Positions 11,573 to 22,747 of a stretch of DNA of 64,000 nt are shown here, piece by piece. Source of the stretch: Puffinus mauretanicus (lineage: Eukaryota > Chordata > Aves > Procellariiformes > Procellariidae); contig JAJKFH010001865.1 of assembly GCA_023333565.1 (NCBI GenBank), forward strand, positions 4,464,001 to 4,528,000, in the 5' to 3' direction. Under the pieces are notes generated by a model. The model did no database searches. It was given only the letters and a program-made list of their open reading frames with translations, and had not been told where the DNA came from. Numbering within the stretch: position 1 is the stretch's first letter; each line of letters starts with the position of its first letter. Made by a program: the position numbers and the translations under genes.

Positions 11573-14500
11573 TTAGATAAGTATACCCCTGTAAAAAGGG
11601 ACACGTGTGGCATAACATTAATTTCTAAAGCTTTTCAGGCTATGCCAACTTCAGCATCAGCCACTATGCAGTGAATGCTCCCTTCCATCAGTTCATGACA
11701 GTTCTCAAGAAGCTGCTGTCCAGCTCAAAACTGCTCTGGCATAGCTTCATCTAGCCCTAGCACGTCCAAAACTCACCCTGGAACAAAAATGCTCTACCTA
11801 CTATAGAGGTTCCTCGGCTTAAGAGAAAGAGAGCATTTGCAGTGCCTGACAGACAGATAGGGAATAAGACAGAATTTTAGATCTCATACCATTTTATTTC
11901 TGCTTTTGTTTCTCCTAGATGGCACATATTAAAACTTTTTTTTTTATACAAAGCAAGAAAAAGCTCATTAGCTCTGAGGAGCTCTTTGATTCCCTTAGAC
12001 AGCAATAATATGAACAAGTAAGAATTTTAGCTTTGTAAAGCATAATTATGTTTTAGATGACCATAATATCAACCAAGGGTGTGAAATGTTTCAAATACTG
12101 CAGAGGCACAGCAGCTGAATAACAGATAGATAGAAATGCACCTGAAAGGGTAACCAGCTAGTGGAAGAGCAACACTTGTGGAAAACTTAAGATTAGCACA
12201 ATTGAACAGCTTATGCTTAAAAAAAGAAGAGTAAATAACTAGCATTTAGCAAGGTTTTGGGCCACTGAAATAATCAGTGACTCTACCTGGAAGGAAAGGA
12301 AGAGGATGGAGAAGGCATTGAGTAAATGCATCAAACGTGCCTACAGCCCACGAGTCTTTCAACCCTTTTCCAGTGTAACGAGGACAAACATGGTCTGGCT
12401 GAGGAGAAGAACATGCAGTCTTTCAGTATGATGTGTTTCAATGCCCTGTGCTCCAAATTACCTAAAAGTATGTCATGGGCTGGAGTCAAAGATAGTTGCA
12501 TATATGCTACTGGCAGAACATTTAGGATTTATCAGTGCGCTCTCGCCCTCCAGCATCAATAAATTATTCCTCATTTTCTGCCTTGTATTCTATGTATCCA
12601 CTGCACAGTGCTACTGTAGCGTGTTAAGCAGATACTGTATTTTGCACCAGAAGAACTACATTTCAGATGCTGATAGTCACAGTATTGTTTCTCATTTGCA
12701 CTCAAATAACAGAAATTTCTAAGCTCTCTGGTGACCTCTGAGATTCAGCTCTTTCCCCCTGTTCCTGCTGCATGCCCAGAAATTTTTCTTCTTCCTCAGA
12801 AACCAGCAGTTTTGCCCTGTCTAGCAAACATTTTTTTTCTAATATTGAATTAAAGGAGAGTGGGATAAAGTGCCTAAATCTGTGAAATGCCATGGTATTT
12901 CTAGAATATGTTCCACATACATGTGCTATCAATAGTCAGAGTTTTCAGATACAGGTTTTTATATTCAGGTTCTTAAAATCATCTTTACATTCCTAAACAA
13001 TAGCTAAGATAAAGAATGAAAACAGCAGCTGAAATAGCAGTTATTATCTGTACTGCACTTAACTGTGTCAATTAAAAAGCTACTGTTCTCAGGATGTGCA
13101 TATACACACCAGCAAAGATTATCTAGTAAAACATTTCTTCTGTGGGGAAAACATTGGTACAGCATGTGGTAAAATTAGGCACTTCATGAGAAACAAAAGC
13201 AGGAAAAAAGGTAAAACACAATTTTCCCTTTGAAACACGTATCATGTAAATTACACCCCCAGTCAATCAGATAAATAATTAACCTCTGTAGAATTTAGTT
13301 TTCAAAGGCCAACCAAGGTCCTTCTCTTATTTTTGCTTAACTGTGAACGGATCCAAACTTGGCACATGTATTGGCTTTCAGATTCAACTATTACAAAATT
13401 GTTGCTAGTACCCTGGCCATTCTGCATTATTGTTTTAGTTCAGGCACATCTTCATGTATAAACTGAAGGATGGTGATACTATAGTCAAAACAATAGAAAG
13501 CAAATCAGAAGACAGACTCTGCTAGAGACTTCATCTCTCTCTTTTTGTAAAATGGAGATGATAATTTTTTCATTCTGTAAGCAAGTTTCAGGACTTGGTA
13601 ACAGGCTGCAAAACTACTTTGGGACCTTTGGACATCAATTTAAGTGAAAGCTCTTCTCTCTCTCCCAAAAAGACAATCTATGCATTTCATCAGTGACCTC
13701 TACGCTATTGTCTTCAGACAAATCATTTCCCTTTAAGGTGCTTTGTTGCTTTCACGTATTTCGGTGACAGTTGGTTTTATCTGACGGCTATGTATTTACT
13801 ACTTTCAAACTGTAATCCATTGTCTCAGAAAATCCTGCACGTACAGAAAACACGTAAAAGAGGCAAAAAATCCAGTCTAGTTTGAGTCCATTTTGCATAC
13901 AGCATGCAAACAATATGAAGTTCATCTTCATGGCTTCTGCAAACCCTCTGACAATCTAGACCTCCAAACACAGGAGAGAAGATGGCAATCGAGAAAAAGA
14001 ATACCAAGCTACAAGGTACTTGCAACTCAGCAAAACAAAATTCTTCTCAATGATCTGTGATGTAATGTAAAGTAACATTGTGTTTCACTTGAATATTTCT
14101 ATGGAGACAAACTCCTAATGTTTGAGCAAAAAATTATACAACATGGAACTGTGAGTTCACAGAAGATGCTACTGAAAGAAATAAAGTTTTTTTTGTCCTA
14201 ATTTTATAAGGTATTTCTCTCTGACATGCTCCCATATCTTAAGGAAAATATCTAGTCCTCTCAGCTTTGTTTGTTCTATGAACAGCAAGAAAACAACAGT
14301 GAGCAGTCACCTGTGCATTGATAATTTTTCCAAGAGTAGATCTACGTGATTTGTACCAGGGCTGTATGTACTTCGACTCTCGGTGACCTATTGTGAAACA
14401 TGCCGTGATACGTGGTCTCTGCCTCTAGATGAGAGCATCCTTCTTGATCTATGGTGTTGCATTTGTTCCATCTTTACCACAGCCTGCCATCAACTGCAAC

Positions 14501-17500
14501 TGCTTTCCACATAAACCCAATAAGCATCTAAATATATGTTACCTGCGGCACTGTATCCCCTCAGAATGAACAAATAAGGGTTGAACAGCATAATGTGCTG
14601 AATTGTACGCTATATACCATAAAATCTGTCACAGCTAAGGAAAGGTTAAACAAATATGAGTGTTTTGCATAAATATGAAAGAAATACATTCCCTGACTGA
14701 TGACTGAAATACAATTAGTTGCTGCTTGCAGAAAGCAACCGAGTACCTGCTGAAAGTCATAAAAATTACTTTTGATCGCATGACGTGTTGAGGCCTACTT
14801 CTGCTTCAGGAGGGCAAGAGAGACATAAAGACAAATTATAACTTTAAGACACCGATCTATGTAATTTCTGTTAAAAAAAGTCTGTAACATTTTTTCTTCT
14901 CAATTTAAGGGGGGGAACCAATCAAACTTGGGTAATCAGCCTTCTTTTATGTTAATGACATCAGTATTAGAAAATGCTTAGCAAGCACAGCTCGCTAAAA
15001 ATGTATTTGACAGCCATTTTAAAGGCAGCTCCTACCAGATTAGAACTTGATATGACTATGGATCTCAAATATTACCTTTTCAGTGCGGACTTTCAGTTCT
15101 CAAGACCAGAAAGAAGGAGCAAAGAACAAAAGAAAAGCCAAGGCGGAAAGAGACTATAAAGCAAGAGAGAGAAAGGGGAAAGCAACTTAGATCTGACACT
15201 CAGCGTGTGGCTTCCTACAGCATCACGTTCTTATTTAATACCAGTAGTGTTAGTGTACTGCAATTACCTTTGCTGTCGCTTACATTTTTCTAATTCACAG
15301 TCAGGATCCAGAAGCTTAGTTACTCAGCTTTATACTTTAGAGCAGTGGGCCAAGTTTTGCATTTGGCAGACATACCTGCTGCATTAGAGTAAAACCAGAT
15401 GCTAATGAACCTGGGATGTAATACATTAGTGGATTGTTTTTTTCCTGCTCCTATCCCTCTCTCAGACACCTTGTAGCCACTACTATCAATAATACAACAC
15501 TATATAACAGAAAAGCAATATAAGCAAGCAGAGATACTAGAGTTACTAAGCAATTGGATTCTACCTTTTCACTTTAGTTTTTTTAAGAGAGTTTTTCTTT
15601 TTCCCTAACAGGACATATAGCATTTTCTAACTAACTCGTTCCCCTCCTTCTCCTCTCCCCCCAGCACCACACAGAAAATAGCTATTGAGTGTAAAGACTG
15701 GGTAACTTTACAAGAGCTCAGGAGCTGGAAGGACCGCAGCAGCAGATGGGAAGAACAGTAGCAGCCAGCTACAAACGGAGACCCATTTTATTCTTTACCC
15801 TGTGGTCTCTGCCAGTCACGTTGCACGCGTTTCGCTGCAACATGTGCAGGCAGGATAACACTCCTGGGGCAGATCTTCATGTGTAGTAAAATGTATGTCA
15901 ACCTCAACGGGACTGTAATACTTTACACGAACCTCTAAAGTCTATTTTTTGTCTAAATATGTGTAGCAGTGTAGGAAGAATGTCTGAATCTAAAGGTCTG
16001 TAAAATGCACCTATAAAAACGGGTCTGTGGAGGAAAAAAGAGTTGCAGACAAATGGGCTACTGCTCCCAACTATCACTTCAATGTCACTTGTCACAGCTG
16101 ACCTCCTATTAAGTGTGGTTACCCTGGCAGGCAGGAATAAAAAAAGCAAGATAGAGATGGCACTGTATAACCTGTTGCCCATAGCACTCTGGTATTGTTT
16201 TTCAATGGACTGCTGAGTGTCCTGCCTTGTCTTTTTATTTCTCTGTTACGGTGTAAACTCCCTTTTGTGGAAATCTAATAACGCGTATAAACTCTGACAT
16301 ACAATTCCTGTGATGGGCAAGTCTTTGATATTCATGTTTCACTGAACAATCTCACAGTACATGTAACTTTGTACAGCAGCGTATGATGCTGAGGAAGCTT
16401 AGAAATTGCATTTATTGTGGAGGGTGGAAATTATTTTTAAATAATCTCTAATACTGAGGAGAGGTTATTTATTGTCACAGCAGGCAGCTGTGGAGCATTG
16501 AGAGATATAACTTTGCTGGCTGAGGAGGAATGGGTGAATAGGAAACCTTAAAATTCAATCTATTTTTAAATTCAAAAGCTTCAGCAGACACCATAAAGAA
16601 GAGAGAATGCTATTGCAGGGGAATTACAGTTTAAAGAATATGAAAACCAGCATAACCCAAGTGTATTTCATATTGGTATTTCCATTCCTGCCTAAAATGC
16701 TTGAAAGGTTCATTTCCCCATGAGTGCTGGATAAACTGTTGTGTTGTTAAGTGCTGAGGAACCCAATAATAATAAAAAAAAATTAACAACATACCTAAGG
16801 GGCAGGAGGGATATACAAGACCAAATATCTAGCTTTAACAAACTGGTTAAAAATACCCAAGCATTCCTGAAAAATAGGCAGTCACATGATAGATTAATAT
16901 GAAACTTTCAATTTTGCTCAATTTCCAGCCTGTCTCTATTTCAGCAGCGAGGTAGACAGGATAGACTGACAGAAGAGAGAGCTAGAGATTGACAGATGAA
17001 CAAGGACCTTGAGGCCTGAGTCATGAATTCATTGACTTACGACACTGTGGAGCACCAGGCTTTAGCTAACTCATGCTGAAATAGCAAGCAGCAAAACCCT
17101 CACAGGAACAGGTATCATCAATACAGAAGATACATGGCTTTGACACTTGGTCATGCCTGCAGTTCAGTGTTCCATGGGTGACTTGTCAATGCTTCATACT
17201 TCAGGGTGGTTGCAGACTATTGCACTCATGTTTATTATACTTTAGATGAGTTCAGGTTTAATAAATGAAAACCAGCTCACGAGTACTGAGCAGACCCCAG
17301 CTGATCATCAATTCAAATGGGATGCCTCCCCTTCAGCACAGCAGATTCTGCAGTCATACAAGTGATTTGTATGACTGATGCAATGGAAATACCAAAAGAA
17401 TACAAACACTACCTACGTTTTCCAGCAGAGAGATAAGACAAGTTAAATTTTGACACTTCATTATAAACCATTTCACTAACGATGACAGTGGTTTGGCACA

Positions 17501-18772
17501 TCTGGAAGGAAGGGAAAAAGAACTAAAATACAAGCAGATTCTCTTGTTGGGATCTTTTTCCCCAAGATCTGTACAAGACTCATAACCTCCCAACAGGCTG
17601 CCAGAAAGCAAATCATGGAACTGGACTCCATAGCCCAAGGGACACACACCTTGCATCATTTTCCCTTCCCATAAGAGAAGGCAAAGTAGGAAAAAAATGA
17701 TAAAACCATACTTCTCTCCTGTGCAGTTGAAGCTGCACAGTTTTGGAAACCATGGGGTCCTCAATTTACAAGCTTTAGGACAGCTTTCATTTACATTTTT
17801 ATATTTCACTTTCTTTTGCTCTACATGTTTGGCTGTTTAACCAGTCAAGCCATCTAGATTTCCCTTTTTTCGCCAGTTTAACTTTTTGATTGCCTTATAT
17901 AATGAAACACTCAATGTTTAAGATGCAAATGCCCAGTTTAGAAAAAATGTGCAACATCCAAATTGTTTTTGTTAATATAAGAAAAACAAATAGAAACCCA
18001 TGAAAACTAGAGCTCTACAGAACCCCAAAGTATTGGCACAGAAAGGGCTCAGGGAAAGGCTCTTGTGCTTCCAAACAGCTTGGGAAGCTTAAACAAAGAA
18101 TTTGTCTTCATAGTTCTCAGTGCAGGATTGTGTATCCCAAAACTCACGCCCAAAATATGCATCCACTGAGTTAAAAAGCAAGCAACTAACTAGGAGAAAT
18201 CTGTTAAGACCAACACAGAGAAATTTTAGGGAATGAGCTCTCTCTTCTCTCATGTTTCATACCTTGAAGGTCTCTTATCTAATCAGCGTACCAGAAGATC
18301 GTTTACCAGCCCAGTAGATTTTCAGGCAGTGTCTCATATAGCCAGAAAAGAAAAACTGGTCAGAGAAATTCTTTGTGTAAACCTTTTGTTTCACAAAGCA
18401 TCTACTAAGGGTGCCAATCTCTGAAATACATTATGCTTTTCATTGTAGTTTTCTGTCAAATTAATCCACATGAATATAGCTATCACAGCCTAAAATACTG
18501 TGCATCTTCAGACTTACCCCCAAATAACACACAGAATTTATTAATGCAATGTAATTACAGAAGTTCACCTACATCAGCACATCTTGTGGAAGACCTGAGT
18601 CACACCCAAATCTTTGCAGGGTGTATATGCAAACAGGCTTTCACTGAATTACAAGGCAGAAATTAATCGAGCAGCCTAATTCTCTTCTATTTACAGTAGT
18701 AAAGGTGTCACTGTTATCAACTGTTGCAATGTTTAAGTGCAGAATTCAATACTTGAAACGCATTTTCCAATT

Positions 18773-18791
18773 AAAAAAAAAAAAAAAAAAA
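18773..18791. repeat. A19 homopolymer
   Basis: An uninterrupted run of 19 adenines, with a long purine-rich tract about 50 bp further on. No retrogene or LINE body was recognised upstream that would make it a retroposon tail. Confidence 0.9.
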
Positions 18792-18844
18792 GAACCCTCC
18801 CCAAACCTCCAAAGAATGTACCACAAAATTATATATAGCCACCA

Positions 18845-18920
18845 AAAAGAGACAAAATAAAAGAGAGACAGAGGAGACCGAGAAAGAAAGAGAAAGAAAG
18901 TAATAAAAAAAGAGAAAATA
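18845..18920. repeat. Purine-rich GA/GAAA tract
   Basis: Nearly every base is A or G, with gaga, gaaa and agaaagaaag units and few pyrimidines. It is a low-complexity simple repeat in the intron. Confidence 0.8.
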
Positions 18921-19853
18921 ACATTAAATCAAGCTATGGTGCTTTTCAACGGAACAGGCAAAATATTATGCCTCCTCTTCAGGCAGAAGAAGAGATAACT
19001 CTCATAACTAACTTATTCGCTAATTTTGAATGTTCTTCATATAAAAAGAGGGTTTTGTATGTACACACACGTGTGATATTTATGAAACCACTTATGGCAT
19101 CTGTGGCTGAAGGTAAACAGTCATTACAATACAAACAGTACTTTGCAAATGTAGCAATTCCTTAAACATCCGTAGAGCAGCACAGCCATCTCCAGGTTTT
19201 GACACTTAGCAGACCCATCTGAAGACAAGGGTTTTTTGTTTCTTTTGTGGGGCTCAAAAAGGAAAAAGAAATGGAGAGTATCTGGAGATAACTGGAGTGA
19301 CTCTTCTGAAAGAACTGGAAACAACAGAAATGAAAGATCCTCTGGGAGCTCCAGTAAGGGAGCAGTAGAACAACCATCCTGATATACTGACTGCAGGAGA
19401 GCAATACTGTGCGTGCAAAGGAAGGGTAGCAGCTGAACTTCCTTGACCAACAAAATGAACGGTGATATATACGCAGGGAGGCAACTTCCTACCAAGACAG
19501 AGCAGAAGCATACAAGTCGGGACCCAACATCCACTGAAGCATACGAGTTTTGCACTGGCTTCAGTGGATCTCATAGCACTGATACCATTTTTACCTCCTG
19601 TCAGCCACAAACACCACCAGTTAAACTTCCTCTTTAAAACCCAACAACTAGCACTGGACAATTTCTACAGTGGTGAAGAAAAGCATGTTATCTGCTACTC
19701 AGACTCACAGTATAGAGAATATCTTGCTGCGTTTTTATCATGGCAGACCTGTAGAAAAAGGTTCTGGCAAATACAGACATAAAATGGCTTTTTCTATTCC
19801 TCTCGTATTCTGAGATGATAAAAAAAATGCTGAAGTTGAAATGTGTGGTATTT

Positions 19854-19871
19854 AAAAAAAAAAAAAAAAAA
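19854..19871. repeat. A18 homopolymer
   Basis: An uninterrupted run of 18 adenines with no recognisable retroposon upstream. Confidence 0.9.
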
Positions 19872-21664
19872 TCTGCTCCTTTTCTGAAAGCTAGAGCTCT
19901 TAGCTATCTACACAAGGTGCTATATGGCCTTGATTATATCCTGCCTGCTGGATAGCCACATCTCTGCTTTGGTGTCCTATAATGCTTAGGCTGTTTGGTT
20001 TAATTTTTCTTAGATCTCTGCAAAAACTCCAGTTCCTTCCTCTATGCTCTTGCTGGGTAGAGACTGGTTACTACGACCTTCCCAGGAGTGTAGTATGAGG
20101 GCTATAGGAGCAGTGTTGGCTCCTGAGACCCCATAATTACTTAGGCATTAATTGGTCAAGAGCTCCAACTTTGTGCATAAGGGGACAAGTTAAAGCTCAT
20201 ACAGTCTCTAAAATTTTTCAAGGAGTCCAGACTCTTTACCTACAGCAATAGCATAAAAAATACAGGTATCTGTGAAACAACAGATGCTCACATGCCCTAC
20301 TACATTTCAAATTCCTTGCCGTATTTCAGCACTCCTTGGAGCTAGGTCAGAGGTTCAACACAGCTTTTCTTGAGAAAAGGGAACCAGTTTCCCCTTTTTA
20401 AAGCAATCTGTTTCCTTTTCTTCTCCTCTCCAAACCTCCCTATTGCAAGCACTTTTGTTTTATAATCCCCATCCTCTACACCTGGGGACCCTTCCATCAG
20501 CCTCCTTAGGTGATCCAAGTCCCACCAGCCGACCTGTTGCTTAGTTACTACTCCTCTGTGTTTCAGACTCAAAAATGATCTGCCAACTTTTTGTACAATA
20601 TCGGTCTATTTAAATACATGTTCATGGTAGTTAAAATGACCTGTTATTTTTGCTTTCTGGCACTGCCGATACTCTCCCTCTTCTCCCTGGTAGATTTTAC
20701 AACCGTACAAGAACAGAGGCTGCTAAGAAAGAAACCAAGCTCCATGTTCAAAGTGGGGTTTGCAGCTTGATGCGACTCTGCTCCCAGCACTGAAGAGAAG
20801 TCCTATGCTGCACAAAAACTGAAGAAAACCCCCATATTTTAATAGCATGTGACAAACCTGGAGAACATGCTCAAAATATGTGGTTTTGTTTTACATGGAG
20901 CCAATTGTGCCAGATGTATTTTGCTGTAATAAAGTGCAGAAATCCACTTACAACATGCTAACACTCTGTGATGCTAGGTGATGTATGAACTTGTTCTGCT
21001 GTTTCCATCAGAACTGAAATCCATTACAGTTTGACCTTCTTAGCATCTTTCAAATTTCCCCAGATTACACTTCTTTTTTCCTCCAAATCTGCAGTTACAG
21101 GCCTGATTCTGATTTCCCACTCGTTAGTTGTAAGCCACACTAATTCCCCCTGCCTCAGCTGAATTATTCTAGATTCCCTAAGTATCCATGAGTGGAGAAT
21201 CAAGAAACTGGGAGAAAAGGAGAAAATCCTTGATTCCTGCAGGCAAACAACTATCTACAACATGAGACCTGATTAGCACTAGACTCCTGTCTCAGTCTTT
21301 GTTCTTGGAAAAGTTGTTAGTGGTTCCAAACTGTGATATAACATTTCTCATATTCCGCCCTATGTCCAGCCATGAATTTCACAACTGCAATGCAAAATGC
21401 CAGTTTGCTTTGGTTTTGGATTTCTCAACTTTTTTTTCTAGCTCAGGGTGGTAAGAGCAGTGTTGGTCATTAACATGCTGCCAGTTTACCTTGCAGATAC
21501 ACCACCCAACACACATTCCTCACAAAGATGCTACCTTCTTTTCTCCAACAAAGCACATGGAGTAACTTAGGAAACAATGACAGGAGACTGCTTGTGGGAA
21601 ACATACTGATAAAGATCTATGGCAAAACCTTGCTTCTGCCACAATCTACCAAGTAAGTTAACAG

Positions 21665-22136
21665 GAGTACTGCATCCAGCTCTGGAACCCTCAGCACAAG
21701 AAAGACATGGACTGTTGAGGCAGGTCTAGAGGAGGGCCACAGAAATGATCAGGGGGGGTGGAACGCCTCTTCCAAGAAGAAAGGCTGAGAGAGTTGGGGT
21801 AGTTCAGCCTGGAGAAGAGAAGGCTCCAGGGAGACCTTATTGCAGCCTTTCAGTACTTAAAGGGGGCTTATAAGAAAGATGGGGACAGACTTTTTAGCAG
21901 GGCCTGTTGCAACAGGACAAGGGGGAATGGTTTTAAACTAAAAGAGGTAGATTTAGACTAGATGTAAGGAAGAAATTTTTTACCATGAGGGTGGTGAAAC
22001 ACTGGAACAGGTTGCCCAGAGAGGTGGTAGATGCCCCATTGCTGGAAACATTCAAGATCAGGCTGGACGGGGCTCTGAGCAACCCGATCTAGTTGAAGAA
22101 GTCCCTCTTCATTGCAGGGGGGTTGGACTAGATGAC
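21665..22136 (+). mobile_element. CR1 LINE, 5'-truncated (5' part, interrupted by an LTR)
   Basis: The plus strand begins at the codons for EYCIQLW, then passes through DNA typical of the CR1 ORF2 C-terminus: gagaagagaaggctccaggg, the gacaagggggaatgg block, the aggaagaaattttttac block and ggttgcccagagaggtgg. Stops and frame changes interrupt the translation (for example a TGA soon after KKDMDC), so it is inactive and older than the copy at 53 kb. It runs into an LTR at 22137 and resumes at 22715 with the 3' tail. Orientation is opposite to the BANK1 exon. Confidence 0.95.
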
Positions 22137-22392
22137 TGTCCTGGTTTCAGCTGGGATAGAGTTAATTTTCTTCCTAGTACTTGGTATAGTGCTGTGTTTT
22201 GGATTTAGTATGAGAATAATGTTGATAACACACTGATGTTTTAGTTGTTGCTAAGTAATGTTTACACTAGTGAAGGACTTTTCAGCTTCCCATGCTCTGC
22301 CAGGTGCACACAAAGCTGGGAGGAAGCATAGCTGGGACAGCTAACCCAACTGGCCAATGGGGTATTCCATACCATATGACATCATGCTCAGC

Positions 22393-22400
22393 ATATAAAG
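22393..22400 (+). promoter_or_regulatory. TATA box of the solo LTR
   Basis: The sequence atataaag lies about 257 bp into the LTR and about 185 bp before its ATTAAA signal. The matching position in the LTR at 11 kb reads aatacaaa, so the box survives only here. Whether it drives transcription is unknown. It would point rightwards, antisense to BANK1. Confidence 0.5.
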
Positions 22401-22581
22401 CTGGGGGAAGAAGGAGGAATGGGGGGACGTTTGGAGTGATGGTCTTTTGTCTTCCCAAGTAACCGTTACGCATGATGGAGCCCTGATTTCCTGGAGATGG
22501 CTGAACACCTGCCTGCCGATGGGAAGTAGTGAATGAATTCCTTGTTTTGCTTTGCTTGCGTGCACGGCTTTTGCTTTACCT

Positions 22582-22587
22582 ATTAAA
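22582..22587 (+). terminator. ATTAAA polyadenylation signal of the solo LTR
   Basis: ATTAAA, the common variant of AATAAA, is followed by a T- and CT-rich stretch (ctgtctctgtctc). In the LTR at 11 kb the same position reads ACTAAA (11430-11435), so that copy has probably lost the signal. Confidence 0.5.
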
Positions 22588-22714
22588 CTGTCTCTGTCTC
22601 AGCCCATGAGTTTTCTCACTTTCACTCTTCTGATTCTCTCCCCCATCCCACTGTGAGGGGAGTGAGCGAACGGCTGCGTGGGACTTAGTTGCTGGCTGGG
22701 GTTAAACCATGACA

Positions 22715-22747
22715 ATGACCCAAACTATTCTGTGATTCTATGATTCT
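22715..22747 (+). mobile_element. CR1 LINE 3' tail beyond the inserted LTR
   Basis: This short stretch resumes the CR1 with a ccaaactattctgtgattct block and ends in the octamer-type repeat tgattctatgattct. Together with 21665-22136 it makes one CR1 copy split by the LTR. Compared with the copy at 9.1 kb, about 16 bp of the usual 3' tail (the ctttaaaattccctt part) are missing at the junction. Confidence 0.9.

Larger units (their letters stand above)
11573..21664. other. Non-coding sequence with homopolymer and purine tracts
   Basis: About 10 kb without a recognisable gene or transposon. It holds a 19-base A-run (18773-18791), a GA-rich purine tract (18845-18920) and an 18-base A-run (19854-19871). 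Open frames of up to 151 codons (17354-17809, minus strand) match nothing known to me. Confidence 0.5.
22137..22714 (+). mobile_element. Solo LTR of an avian endogenous retrovirus
   Basis: This 578-bp element starts TGTCCTGG, ends ATGACA and is flanked on both sides by ATGAC, consistent with a 5-bp target-site duplication as used by ERVL-type elements. No internal retroviral genes adjoin it, so it is a solo LTR left by recombination between two LTRs. Inside are a TATA box (atataaag, 22393-22400) and an ATTAAA polyadenylation signal (22582-22587), placed as in a U3-R-U5 layout. It shares blocks with the LTR at 11 kb, including gttgataacacac and ggtattccat. The short reading frames within it resemble no protein. 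The ERVL assignment rests on the 5-bp duplication and on recollection of similar avian LTRs. Confidence 0.88.

Noticed and set aside
17354..17809. 151-codon minus-strand frame with a hydrophobic segment
   Set aside because: No family match and no splice sites of note; the hydrophobic stretch is typical of translated T-rich DNA.
20342..20572. Charged 76-codon minus-strand frame
   Set aside because: Its composition looks protein-like, but no motif, paralogue or splice context could be identified.
22282..22565. Minus-strand frames inside the 22-kb LTR
   Set aside because: They are antisense to the LTR, differ from the equivalents in the 11-kb copy and match no retroviral protein.
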